In this document: positions 42,640-51,429 of the stretch, one piece after another
Position numbering within the stretch: the stretch's first letter is position 1
How the letters are laid out: every line of letters starts with the position of its first letter
From: Oscillospiraceae bacterium
GTDB lineage: Bacteria; Bacillota; Clostridia; Oscillospirales; Ruminococcaceae
Length of the DNA: 57,411 nucleotides
Direction: 5' to 3'
NCBI GenBank assembly: GCA_017555565.1
Contig: JAFZGF010000031.1
Location: 1 to 57,411, forward strand
The notes under the pieces: model-generated
Database searches by the model: none
Seen by the model: the letters and a program-made list of their open reading frames with translations, nothing else
Told to the model about the DNA's origin: nothing
Translations under genes and position numbers: made by a program

Positions 42640-44247
42640 TTATCTCTGGAATACTGTGTTGCCGCCAACAACTGTTCTTACACATTTAACGTCTTTGATT
42701 TCGTCTGATGGAACTGCAAAGATGTTTCTGTCCAGAACTGCAAAGTCAGCAAGGAAACCAGGCATAAGACGGCCTTTTCTGTTTTCTGCAAATTCTGTGT
42801 AAGCAGAACCAATTGTGTACTGGTCGATAGCATCGTAGATATCAACACACTGGTCTTCACGGTATGTGCGTGCGCCATCAAGACGTTTTCTTGTAACTGC
42901 GCAGTACAGGTTTTCGTATGGCTGCAGATTTTCTACTGGTGAGTCTGTACCGTAGGATGTGTGAACGCCCATTCTGTACAGGTCGCCGAACGCATAGGAT
43001 GTAGATGCCAGTTCTTCGCCGCAACGTTCTTCAACAACGTTCATATCGTAGTGGATGAAGATAGGCTGTACCTGTGCAAGAACATCACTGGATCTGAATC
43101 TTTCCAGCATTTCTGTATCTGTAATCTGTGCGTGTACAACAGCATGACGGTTTTTGTTGTTGCCGTTTTCGATAACTTTATCGTAAGCATTGAGAACCAT
43201 TTCGATAGCACCGTCACCGATAGCATGTACTGCAACCTGACAGTTGTTGTCATCAGCCATTTTTACCATTGCTTCAAAATCTGGCACTGGGATTGTAGGA
43301 ACACCGCAAGTTGATGGATCGTCAGCATATGGCTGTCTCATAAGAGCTGTACGTGCGCCCAGGGAACCGTCAACAAACATTTTCAGTGGGCCGTATTTAA
43401 ACATATCTGTACCGCTGCCTGTCACATGACCTGCATCAAGGAAGTCCTGGTATGTTACAGGGTCAGAGAATGTGTTCTGGCTGTAAACACGGATAGCATT
43501 AGGGTTGTTTGCAAATGTAAGTTCAAATGCTTCATTTGTCAGTCTCCAGTTTTCACGGCCGATGTCGTTTGTCTGAACTGTTGTGATACCCAGGCTTGCT
43601 GCATATGCCATAGCAACGTTCAGTTTTTCGGACAGAGATTCTGCTGAGTCAACTGGGATGATGTTCTGGATAACTCTCTGTGCATTTTCAGAGAACTGGC
43701 CGTTTGGTTCGCCATCTTCAAATCTGTACAGTTCGCCGCCTGGCAGTGGCTGTGAGTCTCTTGTGATGCCTGCAACTTCCAGAGCTTTGGAGTTACATAC
43801 CAGCATATGACCACAGGCACGTGTGTAAACAACTGGGAATTCTGTTGTGATTTTGTCCAGGTCGTATCTTGTTGGCAGGATAGCGCCTTCTGCAAAGTAG
43901 TCCTGGTTCCAGCCACGGCCTACCAGTACGCCACCTTCTTTAAGTGGGTTTTCTGCCAGGAAGTCACGGCCTTTTTCGATGATTTCTGCCAGGGATGTTG
44001 AACCGTGGAGAATTACGCAAGACAGTGCGTTGCCTGTGTTCAGTGCGTGACAGTGTGAATCGTTAAAACCAGGAACAACTGTTCTGCCTTCCAGGTCAAT
44101 CATTTCTCTTTCGCATTTTGGGCACAGACCTTCTGTAACTTCTTCCAGTGTGCCGATTTTCTGTACCAGACCGTCTGAAACCAGCATAGCTTCCACAAAT
44201 CTGTCTCTTTCTACATAGATGTTGCCGTTGAAATAAATTGAGTTCAT
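42640..44247 (-). CDS. Amidohydrolase family protein (YtcJ-like), lysine-riboswitch controlled
   Basis: 535 residues from ATG 44247 (GGAGGAAA upstream; an earlier start at 44265 lies over that site). VVPGFNDSHCHALNTG near 66 has the HxH metal pair, later metal ligands are in NCQVAVHAIGDGAIEMV near 339 and RHAVVHAQITD near 369, and YGTDSPVENLQPYENL near 439 carries the final Asp. This is the YtcJ-type metal-dependent hydrolase family, whose members cleave amides, lactams or acylated compounds. The leader contains a lysine riboswitch, so the substrate or product is probably tied to lysine. No partner gene lies downstream before the terminator. Confidence 0.87.
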   Translation of the reverse strand: MNSIYFNGNIYVERDRFVEAMLVSDGLVQKIGTLEEVTEGLCPKCEREMIDLEGRTVVPGFNDSHCHALNTGNALSCVILHGSTSLAEIIEKGRDFLAENPLKEGGVLVGRGWNQDYFAEGAILPTRYDLDKITTEFPVVYTRACGHMLVCNSKALEVAGITRDSQPLPGGELYRFEDGEPNGQFSENAQRVIQNIIPVDSAESLSEKLNVAMAYAASLGITTVQTNDIGRENWRLTNEAFELTFANNPNAIRVYSQNTFSDPVTYQDFLDAGHVTGSGTDMFKYGPLKMFVDGSLGARTALMRQPYADDPSTCGVPTIPVPDFEAMVKMADDNNCQVAVHAIGDGAIEMVLNAYDKVIENGNNKNRHAVVHAQITDTEMLERFRSSDVLAQVQPIFIHYDMNVVEERCGEELASTSYAFGDLYRMGVHTSYGTDSPVENLQPYENLYCAVTRKRLDGARTYREDQCVDIYDAIDQYTIGSAYTEFAENRKGRLMPGFLADFAVLDRNIFAVPSDEIKDVKCVRTVVGGNTVFQR

Positions 44248-44299
44248 AAAAATTTTCCTCCGCAATAATAAATGTTTTGTAGCGCAGAATTTTTTCTAA

Positions 44300-44332
44300 A
44301 AAGAAAAGGTCCTGCAGCTATGCAGAACCTTT
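44300..44332 (-). terminator. Expression-platform terminator of the lysine riboswitch
   Basis: Minus strand hairpin AAAGGTTCTGCA / TGCAGGACCTTT, then T-rich sequence, between the aptamer and the amidohydrolase start. Confidence 0.85.
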
Positions 44333-44354
44333 AAAACGCAATAGTTTATAAGTT

Positions 44355-44515
44355 TCTGATAGCCCCTCTGTTTTTTAACAGGAGTACAGCCGGTATTATC
44401 CGTTGTACCAACCTTGCACAGATGCCTCTGTGCCGATTTCGGCGGTTTTGCCTTTCGCCTGCTTCACAGGGTGCCCCCTCTGCAGATTACTGTTCGCTAC
44501 CGCGCCTCTATCTGT
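44355..44515 (-). promoter_or_regulatory. Lysine riboswitch (L box)
   Basis: The minus-strand RNA is closed by GATAG / CTATC (44508-44512 with 44358-44362). It carries the conserved junction elements GAGGCGCGG, then AACAGTA, GGCGAAAGGC followed by CCGCCGAAA, and CTGTACTCCTGTT near the 3' end, in the known order of the lysine aptamer. Promoter upstream and terminator downstream complete a transcription-termination switch: lysine should turn the amidohydrolase gene off. Confidence 0.9.
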
Positions 44516-44534
44516 ATCACTATGTGATGGTTTA

Positions 44535-44563
44535 GTTATAGCACTTTGACAAAGATTTGTCAA
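44535..44563 (-). promoter_or_regulatory. Promoter of the lysine riboswitch transcript
   Basis: Minus strand TTGACA (44558-44563), 17-nt spacer, TATAAC (44535-44540). Confidence 0.82.
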
Positions 44564-44615
44564 CAGTTTATTTGTAAAATATTGTAAACGTCCAACAATA
44601 TTGTGATTTCATATA

Positions 44616-44643
44616 AAAAAGAGTGGAATATCCACTCTTTTTT
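44616..44643 (-). terminator. Terminator after metK
   Basis: AAAAAGAGTGGA / TCCACTCTTTTTT hairpin overlapping the end of the metK region. Confidence 0.85.
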
Positions 44644-44657
44644 ATCAGATCATATAA

Positions 44658-45809
44658 TTACATTGCCTTAACAGCAGCCAGCAGAGCGTCCACTTTGTCT
44701 GTGTTTTCCCATTTAACGCCCAGGTCTTCACGACCGATGTGGCCGTAAGCAGCCAGCTGACGGTAGATTGGTTTGCGCAGTTCAAGTGTGTCGATGATAG
44801 CTCTTGGGCGCAGGTCAAATACCTGTGCAACAGCTGCTTCGATTTTTTCTTCTTCAACTGTGTTTGTGCCGAATGTGTCAACCAGTACAGAAACAGGCTG
44901 TGCTACACCGATAGCGTAAGCGATCTGTACTTCACATTTTTTTGCAAGACCTGCAGCAACAACGTTTTTAGCAACGTATCTTGCAGCATAAGCAGCGGAA
45001 CGGTCTACTTTTGTTGGGTCTTTGCCGGAGAAAGCACCGCCGCCGTGACGAGCGTAGCCGCCGTATGTATCAACGATGATTTTACGGCCTGTAAGACCGG
45101 AGTCACCCTGTGGACCACCAACAACGAAACGACCTGTTGGGTTGATGAAGTATTTTGTTTCTTCGTCCATCAGTTCTTCTGGAACGATTGGTTTAATAAC
45201 GTGGTTGATAATGTCAACACGGATCTGTTCCAGGGAAACTTCTGGTGAGTGCTGGCTGGAAACAACGATTGTGTCTACTCTTGCAGGTACACCATCTACG
45301 TATTCGATAGTAACCTGTGTTTTGCCGTCTGGACGGAGGTAGTCAAGTGTGCCGTTCTTTCTAACTTCAGAAAGGCGTTTTGACAGTTTGTGTGCCAGAG
45401 AGATTGGCAGTGGCATAAGTTCTTTTGTTTCGTCACAAGCAAAACCGAACATCATACCCTGGTCACCAGCGCCACCTACTTCGTCATTTGTACCCAGAGC
45501 GATGTCTGCAGACTGTTTGTCGATAGAAGTGATAACGGAACATGTGTCGCAGTCAAAGCCGTATTTAGCTCTGTCGTAACCGATTTCGCGGATAACTCTT
45601 CTTGCAACTTCTGGGATGTTTACGTTATGTGTTGTTGTGATTTCGCCGATACATACAACCATACCTGTTGTAACAGCTGTTTCGCAAGCTACACGGCCGT
45701 TAGGGTCGTTAGCAAGGATTTCGTCCAGAACTGCGTCGGAAATCTGGTCAGCGATTTTATCTGGATGGCCTTCAGTAACTGATTCTGATGTAAAAAATAC
45801 TCTTGACAT
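44658..45809 (-). CDS. metK: S-adenosylmethionine synthetase
   Basis: 383 residues. Makes SAM from methionine and [23 protein letters not shown] near 9, [16 protein letters not shown] near 112 and [19 protein letters not shown] near 253 are the family signatures. A SAM-I riboswitch lies upstream, so the gene is turned off by its product. Single-gene unit with promoter and terminator. Confidence 0.97.
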   Translation of the reverse strand: MSRVFFTSESVTEGHPDKIADQISDAVLDEILANDPNGRVACETAVTTGMVVCIGEITTTHNVNIPEVARRVIREIGYDRAKYGFDCDTCSVITSIDKQSADIALGTNDEVGGAGDQGMMFGFACDETKELMPLPISLAHKLSKRLSEVRKNGTLDYLRPDGKTQVTIEYVDGVPARVDTIVVSSQHSPEVSLEQIRVDIINHVIKPIVPEELMDEETKYFINPTGRFVVGGPQGDSGLTGRKIIVDTYGGYARHGGGAFSGKDPTKVDRSAAYAARYVAKNVVAAGLAKKCEVQIAYAIGVAQPVSVLVDTFGTNTVEEEKIEAAVAQVFDLRPRAIIDTLELRKPIYRQLAAYGHIGREDLGVKWENTDKVDALLAAVKAM

Positions 45810-45900
45810 AGTTTTCTCCTTTTTCTTGTGTGTTATGTATATATAAACTTGCTTGAATTCAACCTATCTTTAACGGCATATTTTTTAATATACACATTAA

Positions 45901-45930
45901 AAAACTCACAGGCAAAAAACCTGTGAGCAT
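45901..45930 (-). terminator. Expression-platform terminator of the SAM riboswitch
   Basis: AACTCACAGG / CCTGTGAG hairpin followed by TTTTTT on the minus strand, about 90 bases before metK. Confidence 0.88.
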
Positions 45931-45936
45931 AAATTA

Positions 45937-46028
45937 CTTATCTCTCGGTTTTCACCGCCGGATTTGGCACCTTACTTTTGCAGGTTGCCGGACTTCACAG
46001 GGCCGTTCCCTCAGTCGCTCTTCATAAG
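45937..46028 (-). promoter_or_regulatory. SAM-I riboswitch (S box)
   Basis: Minus strand P1 CTTAT ... GATAAG, with GAAGAGCGACTGAGGGA, CGGCCCTGTGAAG, CCGGCAACCTG, AAGGTGCCAAATCC and GAGAGATAAG in the canonical order. Upstream of metK, the classical target. Confidence 0.97.
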
Positions 46029-46052
46029 TTAAATTCAATTTTACCGAAAATT

Positions 46053-46081
46053 ATTATAGCAGATACCATTATTGATGTCAA
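46053..46081 (-). promoter_or_regulatory. Promoter of metK
   Basis: Minus strand TTGACA (46076-46081), 17-nt spacer, TATAAT (46053-46058); consensus. Confidence 0.88.
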
Positions 46082-46120
46082 CAAAAATATTACAAAATAT
46101 TTGGTATTTTTTACTAAAAA

Positions 46121-46789
46121 CTATATCTTTTCTTCCATTGTCGCTATTTTTTTGATTGTTTTCAAATCAATGTTTTCCCTGCCATACATATCAAGAAAAT
46201 ATTGGGTGTATTTATCAGTTTTAAGATTAAACCACAGAGACCACAGGCACCAGAAAACATCTATATGTCTGTCCCCTTTCCCAGCAAGGCCAAGGTCAAT
46301 AAAAGTTTTAAAGTTATAATCTTCCAACATTATATTTGGCAGGCAGAAATCACCGTGTATAAATGTGTCACTGGCAAGATTGCCGTCTGAATTGTAAAAA
46401 TCCATCTGCGGAGATACCGGAAGATTATCCGCAGGTAAGCCGTGGAGATATTTCATTGCCGCTGCAAGACTCGAGCACAGTTTTTCTGGATTATCAAGAT
46501 AATGTGTGGCATCCTGACCCCGAGCAGGACGAGTAACCATATAGTCCTTATCAGAAGAAATATAGCATACAAACTCCGGACCTATACCCTGCTTAAAGAG
46601 ATAAGCCGTTATGTCAGCTTCCCTTTCCAAATTTCCTTTAGGTGTAATTTTGATGTAATAGCCCCCGCTGCTGTACAACACCCTGCTGTTTTCACCACAG
46701 CTGCTATCATAAACATCTGCATTTTCAAGGTATTTATGTATTTCCTTTGGAAAATCATTTATATCTATTGTAATTTTTGTTTTTTCCAT
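46121..46789 (-). CDS. APH(3')-like phosphotransferase
   Basis: 222 residues from ATG 46789; a TTG two codons upstream is possible. The catalytic loop HGDFCLPNIML is near residue 145 and the metal-binding IDLGLAGKGDRHIDVF near 165, the same arrangement as in aminoglycoside 3'-phosphotransferases. It is about 40 residues shorter than those, and IDLGRxG has Leu in place of Arg. Could inactivate an aminoglycoside or phosphorylate a cellular small molecule; the sequence does not decide. It starts 2 bases after the preceding gene's stop. Confidence 0.78.
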   Translation of the reverse strand: MEKTKITIDINDFPKEIHKYLENADVYDSSCGENSRVLYSSGGYYIKITPKGNLEREADITAYLFKQGIGPEFVCYISSDKDYMVTRPARGQDATHYLDNPEKLCSSLAAAMKYLHGLPADNLPVSPQMDFYNSDGNLASDTFIHGDFCLPNIMLEDYNFKTFIDLGLAGKGDRHIDVFWCLWSLWFNLKTDKYTQYFLDMYGRENIDLKTIKKIATMEEKI

Positions 46790-46791
46790 AA

Positions 46792-47121
46792 TCAAAGTCC
46801 ATAATGTATTACAAATTTATTTTCTTTTACTGCTTTATCCAGCAATATTTTAAGACTTTGCAAATCCATATTGCCATCAATGATATCTGATATTGCCGAC
46901 GAAGACTGTGGCGGGATAAGGGTTATACCGCAATATGCAAGGTTGTAATCCAGTTTATCCAAGGTGTGATAATATGTGGGAATTTCCATCAACATAGGGC
47001 ACAGAAGTTCTATAAAATCATCATCCACATTTATGCAGTCATATTTATCAGGTTCGTATTCATCATATCTGACACCTTTTTGTGGTGGTATTTTCATTAT
47101 TCCAAACTGATGTTTTGCCAT
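46792..47121 (-). CDS. Hypothetical protein
   Basis: 109 residues from ATG 47121, with AAAGGA 9 bases upstream. Acidic, soluble, no signal or membrane helix. Notable stretch RYDEYEPDKYDCINVDDDFIE near 17-37. I do not recognise a family. It lies between the DUF4298 and phosphotransferase genes with short spacing, so it is probably co-expressed. Confidence 0.65.
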   Translation of the reverse strand: MAKHQFGIMKIPPQKGVRYDEYEPDKYDCINVDDDFIELLCPMLMEIPTYYHTLDKLDYNLAYCGITLIPPQSSSAISDIIDGNMDLQSLKILLDKAVKENKFVIHYGL

Positions 47122-47134
47122 TGTGTTTCTTCCT

Positions 47135-47401
47135 TTATAAATACTCATTGATATCTGTCAGAAAATTATAGAAACCATCCTGCGACAGAATGCCTCGTTT
47201 TATACCTGATGGTATCAAGCCTTTTTCATCCAGCTCATAGTCTGCCAGCCACAAACCATTTTCATAATAATCCTGTAAATTGTTCAAGTGTATTCTGAAC
47301 CAGTCTTGTTTACAGACAGAAAAAGATTTTTCCGCCACCATTCTCTGCAGAAAATCAAAAACTGCTTCCATATTTTCGATTCTGTTGATAATGTCTTCCA
47401 T
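47135..47401 (-). CDS. DUF4298 domain protein
   Basis: 88 residues from ATG 47401. RIENMEAVFDFLQRM, LQDYYENGLWLADYELDEKGLIPSGIKRGILSQDGFYNFL matches DUF4298, a short helical family of unknown function in Firmicutes. The ribosome binding site (GGA) is weak. Follows traX by about 15 bases and precedes the hypothetical gene by about 14. Confidence 0.8.
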   Translation of the reverse strand: MEDIINRIENMEAVFDFLQRMVAEKSFSVCKQDWFRIHLNNLQDYYENGLWLADYELDEKGLIPSGIKRGILSQDGFYNFLTDINEYL

Positions 47402-47415
47402 TTTTAAATCCGATA

Positions 47416-48159
47416 TCAAAGTATAAATTTTAATAACCCCAGCACCAACAGATGTACCGGATAGAACCAATAGCAGAAATACTGGAAAGCTTTGCTGTGG
47501 TAGCCTCTGCGGCCACTATAAAGCCATATAGGTACAAGAGCCAGCATTGCAAAGCTCTGGCGGGCTAAGAAATATGTTTTACCCATTATGTCTATCATAT
47601 AAGAGTATCCACCCAACATCTCAATATTTATATACCATAATGTCACAAACTGACCAAGGTAATTATACCATTTTCTGCCGCGAAAGAAATAAAACGCAAG
47701 AACCGTGAGCACACCTGCATGATAAAAATCCACCATTGTAAGAATACCACCAAGATATCCCAAAATCACTGACGCCGTGCCAACAACCAGCCTTTTCCAC
47801 AACTTACCCGACTTTTTTGCCTTTTCATTCCAATGAATCAAACCAAGGGATATCAAAAATGACCAAAGCACATTCTGATGTATTGGGTAAAAAATCCTGC
47901 TGCCTAAAGCAAGATTAAATGGAATTTCAGAAATAAGGGCAAACACAAACAGCCTACCCGCGTATTTTTTCAGATTGCTTGTGTGGAAATAGCCTTCCAC
48001 AATCATAAACGCAAAAATTGGAAAGGAAATGCGGCCGATACAAGTCAGCCAGTCATTCCCCGGGACTATAGTGCCCCACAAATGGTCACACAGCATAAAT
48101 GCCATTGCCATAATGTGCAATGAAGCTGATGTTATTTCAAATCGTTTTTCTTTACTCAT
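47416..48159 (-). CDS. TraX family membrane protein
   Basis: 247 residues and about seven to eight membrane helices. ITSASLHIMAMAFMLCDHLWGT near 10, IGRISFPIFAFMIVEGYFHTSNLKKYAGRLFVFALISEIPFNLA near 40-85 and the C-terminal FYPVHLLVL are typical of TraX, homologous to the F-pilin N-acetyltransferase. In Firmicutes it is a chromosomal gene outside conjugation loci and probably acylates a surface or extracellular substrate. Confidence 0.88.
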   Translation of the reverse strand: MSKEKRFEITSASLHIMAMAFMLCDHLWGTIVPGNDWLTCIGRISFPIFAFMIVEGYFHTSNLKKYAGRLFVFALISEIPFNLALGSRIFYPIHQNVLWSFLISLGLIHWNEKAKKSGKLWKRLVVGTASVILGYLGGILTMVDFYHAGVLTVLAFYFFRGRKWYNYLGQFVTLWYINIEMLGGYSYMIDIMGKTYFLARQSFAMLALVPIWLYSGRRGYHSKAFQYFCYWFYPVHLLVLGLLKFIL

Positions 48160-48179
48160 TACTCAAATCACCTGTTTTA

Positions 48180-48707
48180 TTATTCCCTGAAATGAGCACC
48201 GTATTTAACCGTGCTGTTCTTCATATCAAAAATCAGATTTACAAGCGATGGGTAGTATGGTACAAAACTGCCATCTGAAATCATAGATAGTATTTCCTGG
48301 CGTGTTGCCCATTTTACACTTTCAACTTCGGAATATTGCAGTTGTAGGGCGGAAATGTCTCCATCCCAGTCAACAAGATAAAAGTCGTCAAAACCACCAT
48401 CAAAATTGATATTGAAATTCGGGCGGTGTGTTATCTGCAAATCAAGACCAAGCTCTTCTTTTACTTCTCTTTCTGCAGCCTGTCTTGAGTTATCCCCTGC
48501 GATGGCACTGCCTCCAACTGAAACATCCCACAGCCCTGACCAGCCTTTTTTGAATGGCTGACGGTGCTGGATAAGCATTTCCCCTTTTTTATTGAATATA
48601 CAGATGTGCACTACCAGGCGCATATCACCCTCTGGTGTTTTTTCGCCTCGCACGCCTTTTCGGTCTGTCTTTTGTCTGTTTATATCATAAATATCAAAAT
48701 ATTCCAT
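48180..48707 (-). CDS. NUDIX hydrolase
   Basis: 175 residues. Nudix box GGSAIAGDNSRQ + AAEREVKEELGLDL near 66-90; the first conserved Glu of GX5E is Asp here. The N-terminal part (EYFDIYDINRQKTDRKGVRGE) is that of the IPP isomerase-like/YfcD group. Hydrolyses a nucleoside diphosphate derivative; substrate not predictable. Divergent from the MscS gene. Confidence 0.88.
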   Translation of the reverse strand: MEYFDIYDINRQKTDRKGVRGEKTPEGDMRLVVHICIFNKKGEMLIQHRQPFKKGWSGLWDVSVGGSAIAGDNSRQAAEREVKEELGLDLQITHRPNFNINFDGGFDDFYLVDWDGDISALQLQYSEVESVKWATRQEILSMISDGSFVPYYPSLVNLIFDMKNSTVKYGAHFRE

Positions 48708-48781
48708 AATAATTCCCGCTGTTTATAAAATATATTATATTATACATCATCAATAGAAAACGGGCAACGGATTGATTTCAC

Positions 48782-48810
48782 TTTACATATTTTTTGAATG
48801 GTGCTATATT
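48782..48810 (+). promoter_or_regulatory. Promoter of the MscS gene
   Basis: TTTACA (48782-48787), 17-nt spacer, TATATT (48805-48810). Confidence 0.7.
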
Positions 48811-48838
48811 ATTCAACAGCAAAATGGAGGTATCATAT

Positions 48839-49915
48839 ATGTTTAATTTGCTTGAAACTATATTTGGCACATCATATCTGCCACATATAGCCGTGAAACT
48901 TGTTTCTGCTGTGGCAATATATATTGTTGCTGTTATAGTATCAAAAATGACCGAAAAAATTCTGGGTTTTGTTGCAAAACTTGTATTCAGAAATAAAAGT
49001 GAAAAGGTACACAACGCATTTAAAAACAGCTTTGCAAAGCCGCTGACAACATTTATAAAAGTTGCCGGTGTTTATTTTGCAATTACTGCATTGCCGCTGA
49101 ACCGGACATTAAAAGTTGCTGTTGTAGCATTTATGACAACTGTGCTGAGAATTGCACTGATGCTGATGATAAGCGTATCTGTACAGAATCTTATCGGTAA
49201 TATTCCTGACATTATTGACAATATCGGTGAAAAACTGGGTGGTGTAAACCAGACTATCGTAACTTTCTTTACAAAAATTGCAAAAGCACTGGTTATGGTG
49301 TTTACGGTTGTTATTATTGTGGAAGAATTCGGCTATGATGTAACTGGGCTTATCACAGGTCTTGGTCTTGGTGGTCTGACCTTTGCACTGGCCGCACAGG
49401 ACATCGCATCAAACTTTATGAGCGGTGTTACTATCCTGCTGGATAAACCATTCGGTATAGGCGACTGGATTTCTGTAGGCGGTATGGAAGGTATTGTGGA
49501 AGAAATGAATTTCCGTTCCACAAGAATCAGAACATTTGACAATGCGCTGATTACTGTACCAAACAGCAAACTGGGTAACGACAGTATCACAAACTGGACA
49601 AAGATGAATATGAGAAAAACAAACATCATCATAGGTTTGCTGTATTCTACAACAAGAGAAACCCTGCAGGCAGTTTGCGCTGATATTTACAGCGAACTGG
49701 TAAAATTTGAAGAAATCAAAACAGATTCACTGGTTGTTAAATTTGACAAATTCAACGCTTCCAGCCTGGATGTAAAAATCAGCTATAACTCTTTCCCTAT
49801 TCCGCTGCCAGCACATATGGCACTGAAAGAAAAAGTTCAGCTGAAAATTATGGAAGTAGTGGAAAAACACGACACAGACTTTGCATACAATACAATTACA
49901 GTTTTGAATGGTTAA
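48839..49915 (+). CDS. MscS-family mechanosensitive ion channel
   Basis: 358 residues from ATG 48839 (GGAGGTAT upstream; earlier in-frame starts lie in the promoter). Three to four membrane helices; the pore-lining segment LITGLGLGGLTFALAAQDIASNFMSGV near 183 and the beta domain entry FGIGDWISVGGMEGIVEEMNFRSTRIRT near 217 are clear. Releases solutes on hypo-osmotic shock. Own promoter and terminator. Confidence 0.95.
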   Translation: MFNLLETIFGTSYLPHIAVKLVSAVAIYIVAVIVSKMTEKILGFVAKLVFRNKSEKVHNAFKNSFAKPLTTFIKVAGVYFAITALPLNRTLKVAVVAFMTTVLRIALMLMISVSVQNLIGNIPDIIDNIGEKLGGVNQTIVTFFTKIAKALVMVFTVVIIVEEFGYDVTGLITGLGLGGLTFALAAQDIASNFMSGVTILLDKPFGIGDWISVGGMEGIVEEMNFRSTRIRTFDNALITVPNSKLGNDSITNWTKMNMRKTNIIIGLLYSTTRETLQAVCADIYSELVKFEEIKTDSLVVKFDKFNASSLDVKISYNSFPIPLPAHMALKEKVQLKIMEVVEKHDTDFAYNTITVLNG

Positions 49916-49924
49916 ATGTAAAAC

Positions 49925-49955
49925 CAAAGCCCCCTTGTTCAGGGGGCTTTATTTT
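49925..49955 (+). terminator. Intrinsic terminator after the MscS gene
   Basis: AAAGCCCCCTT / AGGGGGCTTT hairpin followed by ATTTTATT. Confidence 0.9.
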
Positions 49956-49983
49956 ATTCTATTTTTATACCAACGAAAGACTG

Positions 49984-50259
49984 TCAGCCTATTATTTCTC
50001 CGTTGTCTAAAATACATATATGTAGCACTCCATTAGGGAAATCTGTACTCTTTATTGTACACTTGTAACCTTTAACTTTGCTGAGCTGCATATACCTGCA
50101 AGTAAAACTATAGCTTTTTCCATAATTCTGCTGCAGGTAGTCAGATGCTTTCACCCTTGCACTTAACCAATTCACCGGGTTTCCTGTGTGCCATAATATG
50201 CATAATGTAAATATTACCGTAAGTGTCCCTATTGTCAGCTGTTTTATTCTATCATTCAT
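49984..50259 (-). CDS. YfjL-like membrane-anchored protein, paralogue 3
   Basis: 91 residues. One N-terminal membrane helix and an outside domain that begins TGNPVNWLSARVKASDYLQQNYGK. This matches the GNP...YxxxNYP motif of the two upstream neighbours, so it is a short paralogue. It overlaps the upstream gene by 8 nt. Function unknown. Confidence 0.65.
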   Translation of the reverse strand: MNDRIKQLTIGTLTVIFTLCILWHTGNPVNWLSARVKASDYLQQNYGKSYSFTCRYMQLSKVKGYKCTIKSTDFPNGVLHICILDNGEIIG

Positions 50260-50560
50260 AAAAAAACTCCATTGCTTTTTTATTTATAAGCAATCCTGTT
50301 AAATCTATATAAACTGTTTTTTCAAAATCCAAATTATTTTCGGATTTAATTACTGCCCTATAGCCGCCAAAAACACCCACCATATTATATGTGATTTCAG
50401 AAATATAACATCCAGGGTAATTGTCAGCTATATATCTGTTTGCTGTATTGCGGGCAAAATATTCAAACAACGGATTACCAAAAATGACAGAATAAACAGT
50501 AATAGACACAAACAAAGCAACGGCTGCAAATAATAGTTTGAGTTTAGACTGTTTATTCAT
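50252..50560 (-). CDS. YfjL-like membrane-anchored protein, paralogue 2
   Basis: 102 residues. N-terminal helix at about 9-27, then FGNPLFEYFARNTANRYIADNYPG and the YxxxI-type strand EITYNMVGVFGGYRAVIKSE, parallel to the first 80 residues of paralogue 1. Starts 2 bases after the upstream stop. It looks like the N-terminal module of the larger protein. Function unknown. Confidence 0.7.
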   Translation of the reverse strand: MNKQSKLKLLFAAVALFVSITVYSVIFGNPLFEYFARNTANRYIADNYPGCYISEITYNMVGVFGGYRAVIKSENNLDFEKTVYIDLTGLLINKKAMEFFYE

Positions 50561-50562
50561 AA

Positions 50563-51405
50563 CTAATAGTCCTTCTTTTCAGCATCCAGTTTTGCATAAT
50601 ATGCTGTCAGTTCATCGTGGGCTGTCTGTACTCTTTCTTCCAGCCCTTCGGCATAAATATCATCCCAAAGGAAATAGTCTATATTTATTCTTGTTTTGTC
50701 ATCATATGGCGAGCCATCTGTTTTTCGCGGCAGTTCGAGGACAAAGTCTATGCAGTAAAAACCTAAATTCTGACTATCAAGTCTTGATTTCAAGTCAAGG
50801 AGAATTTCTCCAGCGCGAGACACAGAAACCTCTTCATCGTTTACATACAGACACACATAGCCGTATTTATAGCCTATTTCACTGTAATCATATTGTTTAT
50901 CAAGTATAATTTCTTCCCGAGGCATATAAGCAGCATTGTACGCATTAAGATTGTCAAACTCTTTGCCATAGTAATCGTTGAGAATATCCCCGTAAAAAAT
51001 ATTAAATGTATAATCCACATCTTGCTGTGGAACAGCATTTTCCAACAAATCGCGGTATTCCATCATCATACGATTGACGGTGTTGTGGCCGGATGTTACA
51101 TAGCTTTCATAGCTGTCGTAACTGATGTTTCCCAGCCAGTCGGCATACACAAAAAAGTTGGTGTCCATACTGCCTTCTTTCTGTATATTGGCAAAATATC
51201 TGCCATCCTTGAAATTATAGCCCACATTTTCAATATGACAGTCCGGATAATTTTCTGCCACATATTTTTCAGCAGAGTTTTTCATAAGAAGTTTTGAAAC
51301 AGGATTGCCGAAAAAACCAAGATAAAAATATACTGTAACCGAAATCACAGCTACCAGCAAAATACCGGCAACAATTTTTAAAACCTTTTTGATATTTTGT
51401 TTCAT
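50563..51405 (-). CDS. YfjL-like membrane-anchored protein, paralogue 1
   Basis: 280 residues with AAAGGAGAA upstream of the start. Basic N-terminus, one membrane helix (about 10-30), module FGNPVSKLLMKNSAEKYVAENYPD, then a longer extracytoplasmic domain. This is the full-length member of the small tandem family and resembles B. subtilis YfjL, whose function is unknown. The set may form one operon with the gene at 51430. Confidence 0.72.
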   Translation of the reverse strand: MKQNIKKVLKIVAGILLVAVISVTVYFYLGFFGNPVSKLLMKNSAEKYVAENYPDCHIENVGYNFKDGRYFANIQKEGSMDTNFFVYADWLGNISYDSYESYVTSGHNTVNRMMMEYRDLLENAVPQQDVDYTFNIFYGDILNDYYGKEFDNLNAYNAAYMPREEIILDKQYDYSEIGYKYGYVCLYVNDEEVSVSRAGEILLDLKSRLDSQNLGFYCIDFVLELPRKTDGSPYDDKTRINIDYFLWDDIYAEGLEERVQTAHDELTAYYAKLDAEKKDY

Positions 51406-51429
51406 AATTATTCTCCTTTCAAAAGGTTA

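Noticed and set aside
44355-44515. 6S RNA as an explanation of the structured region
   Set aside because: The conserved lysine-box elements in the right order, plus promoter, terminator and a coding target downstream, fit a lysine riboswitch much better.
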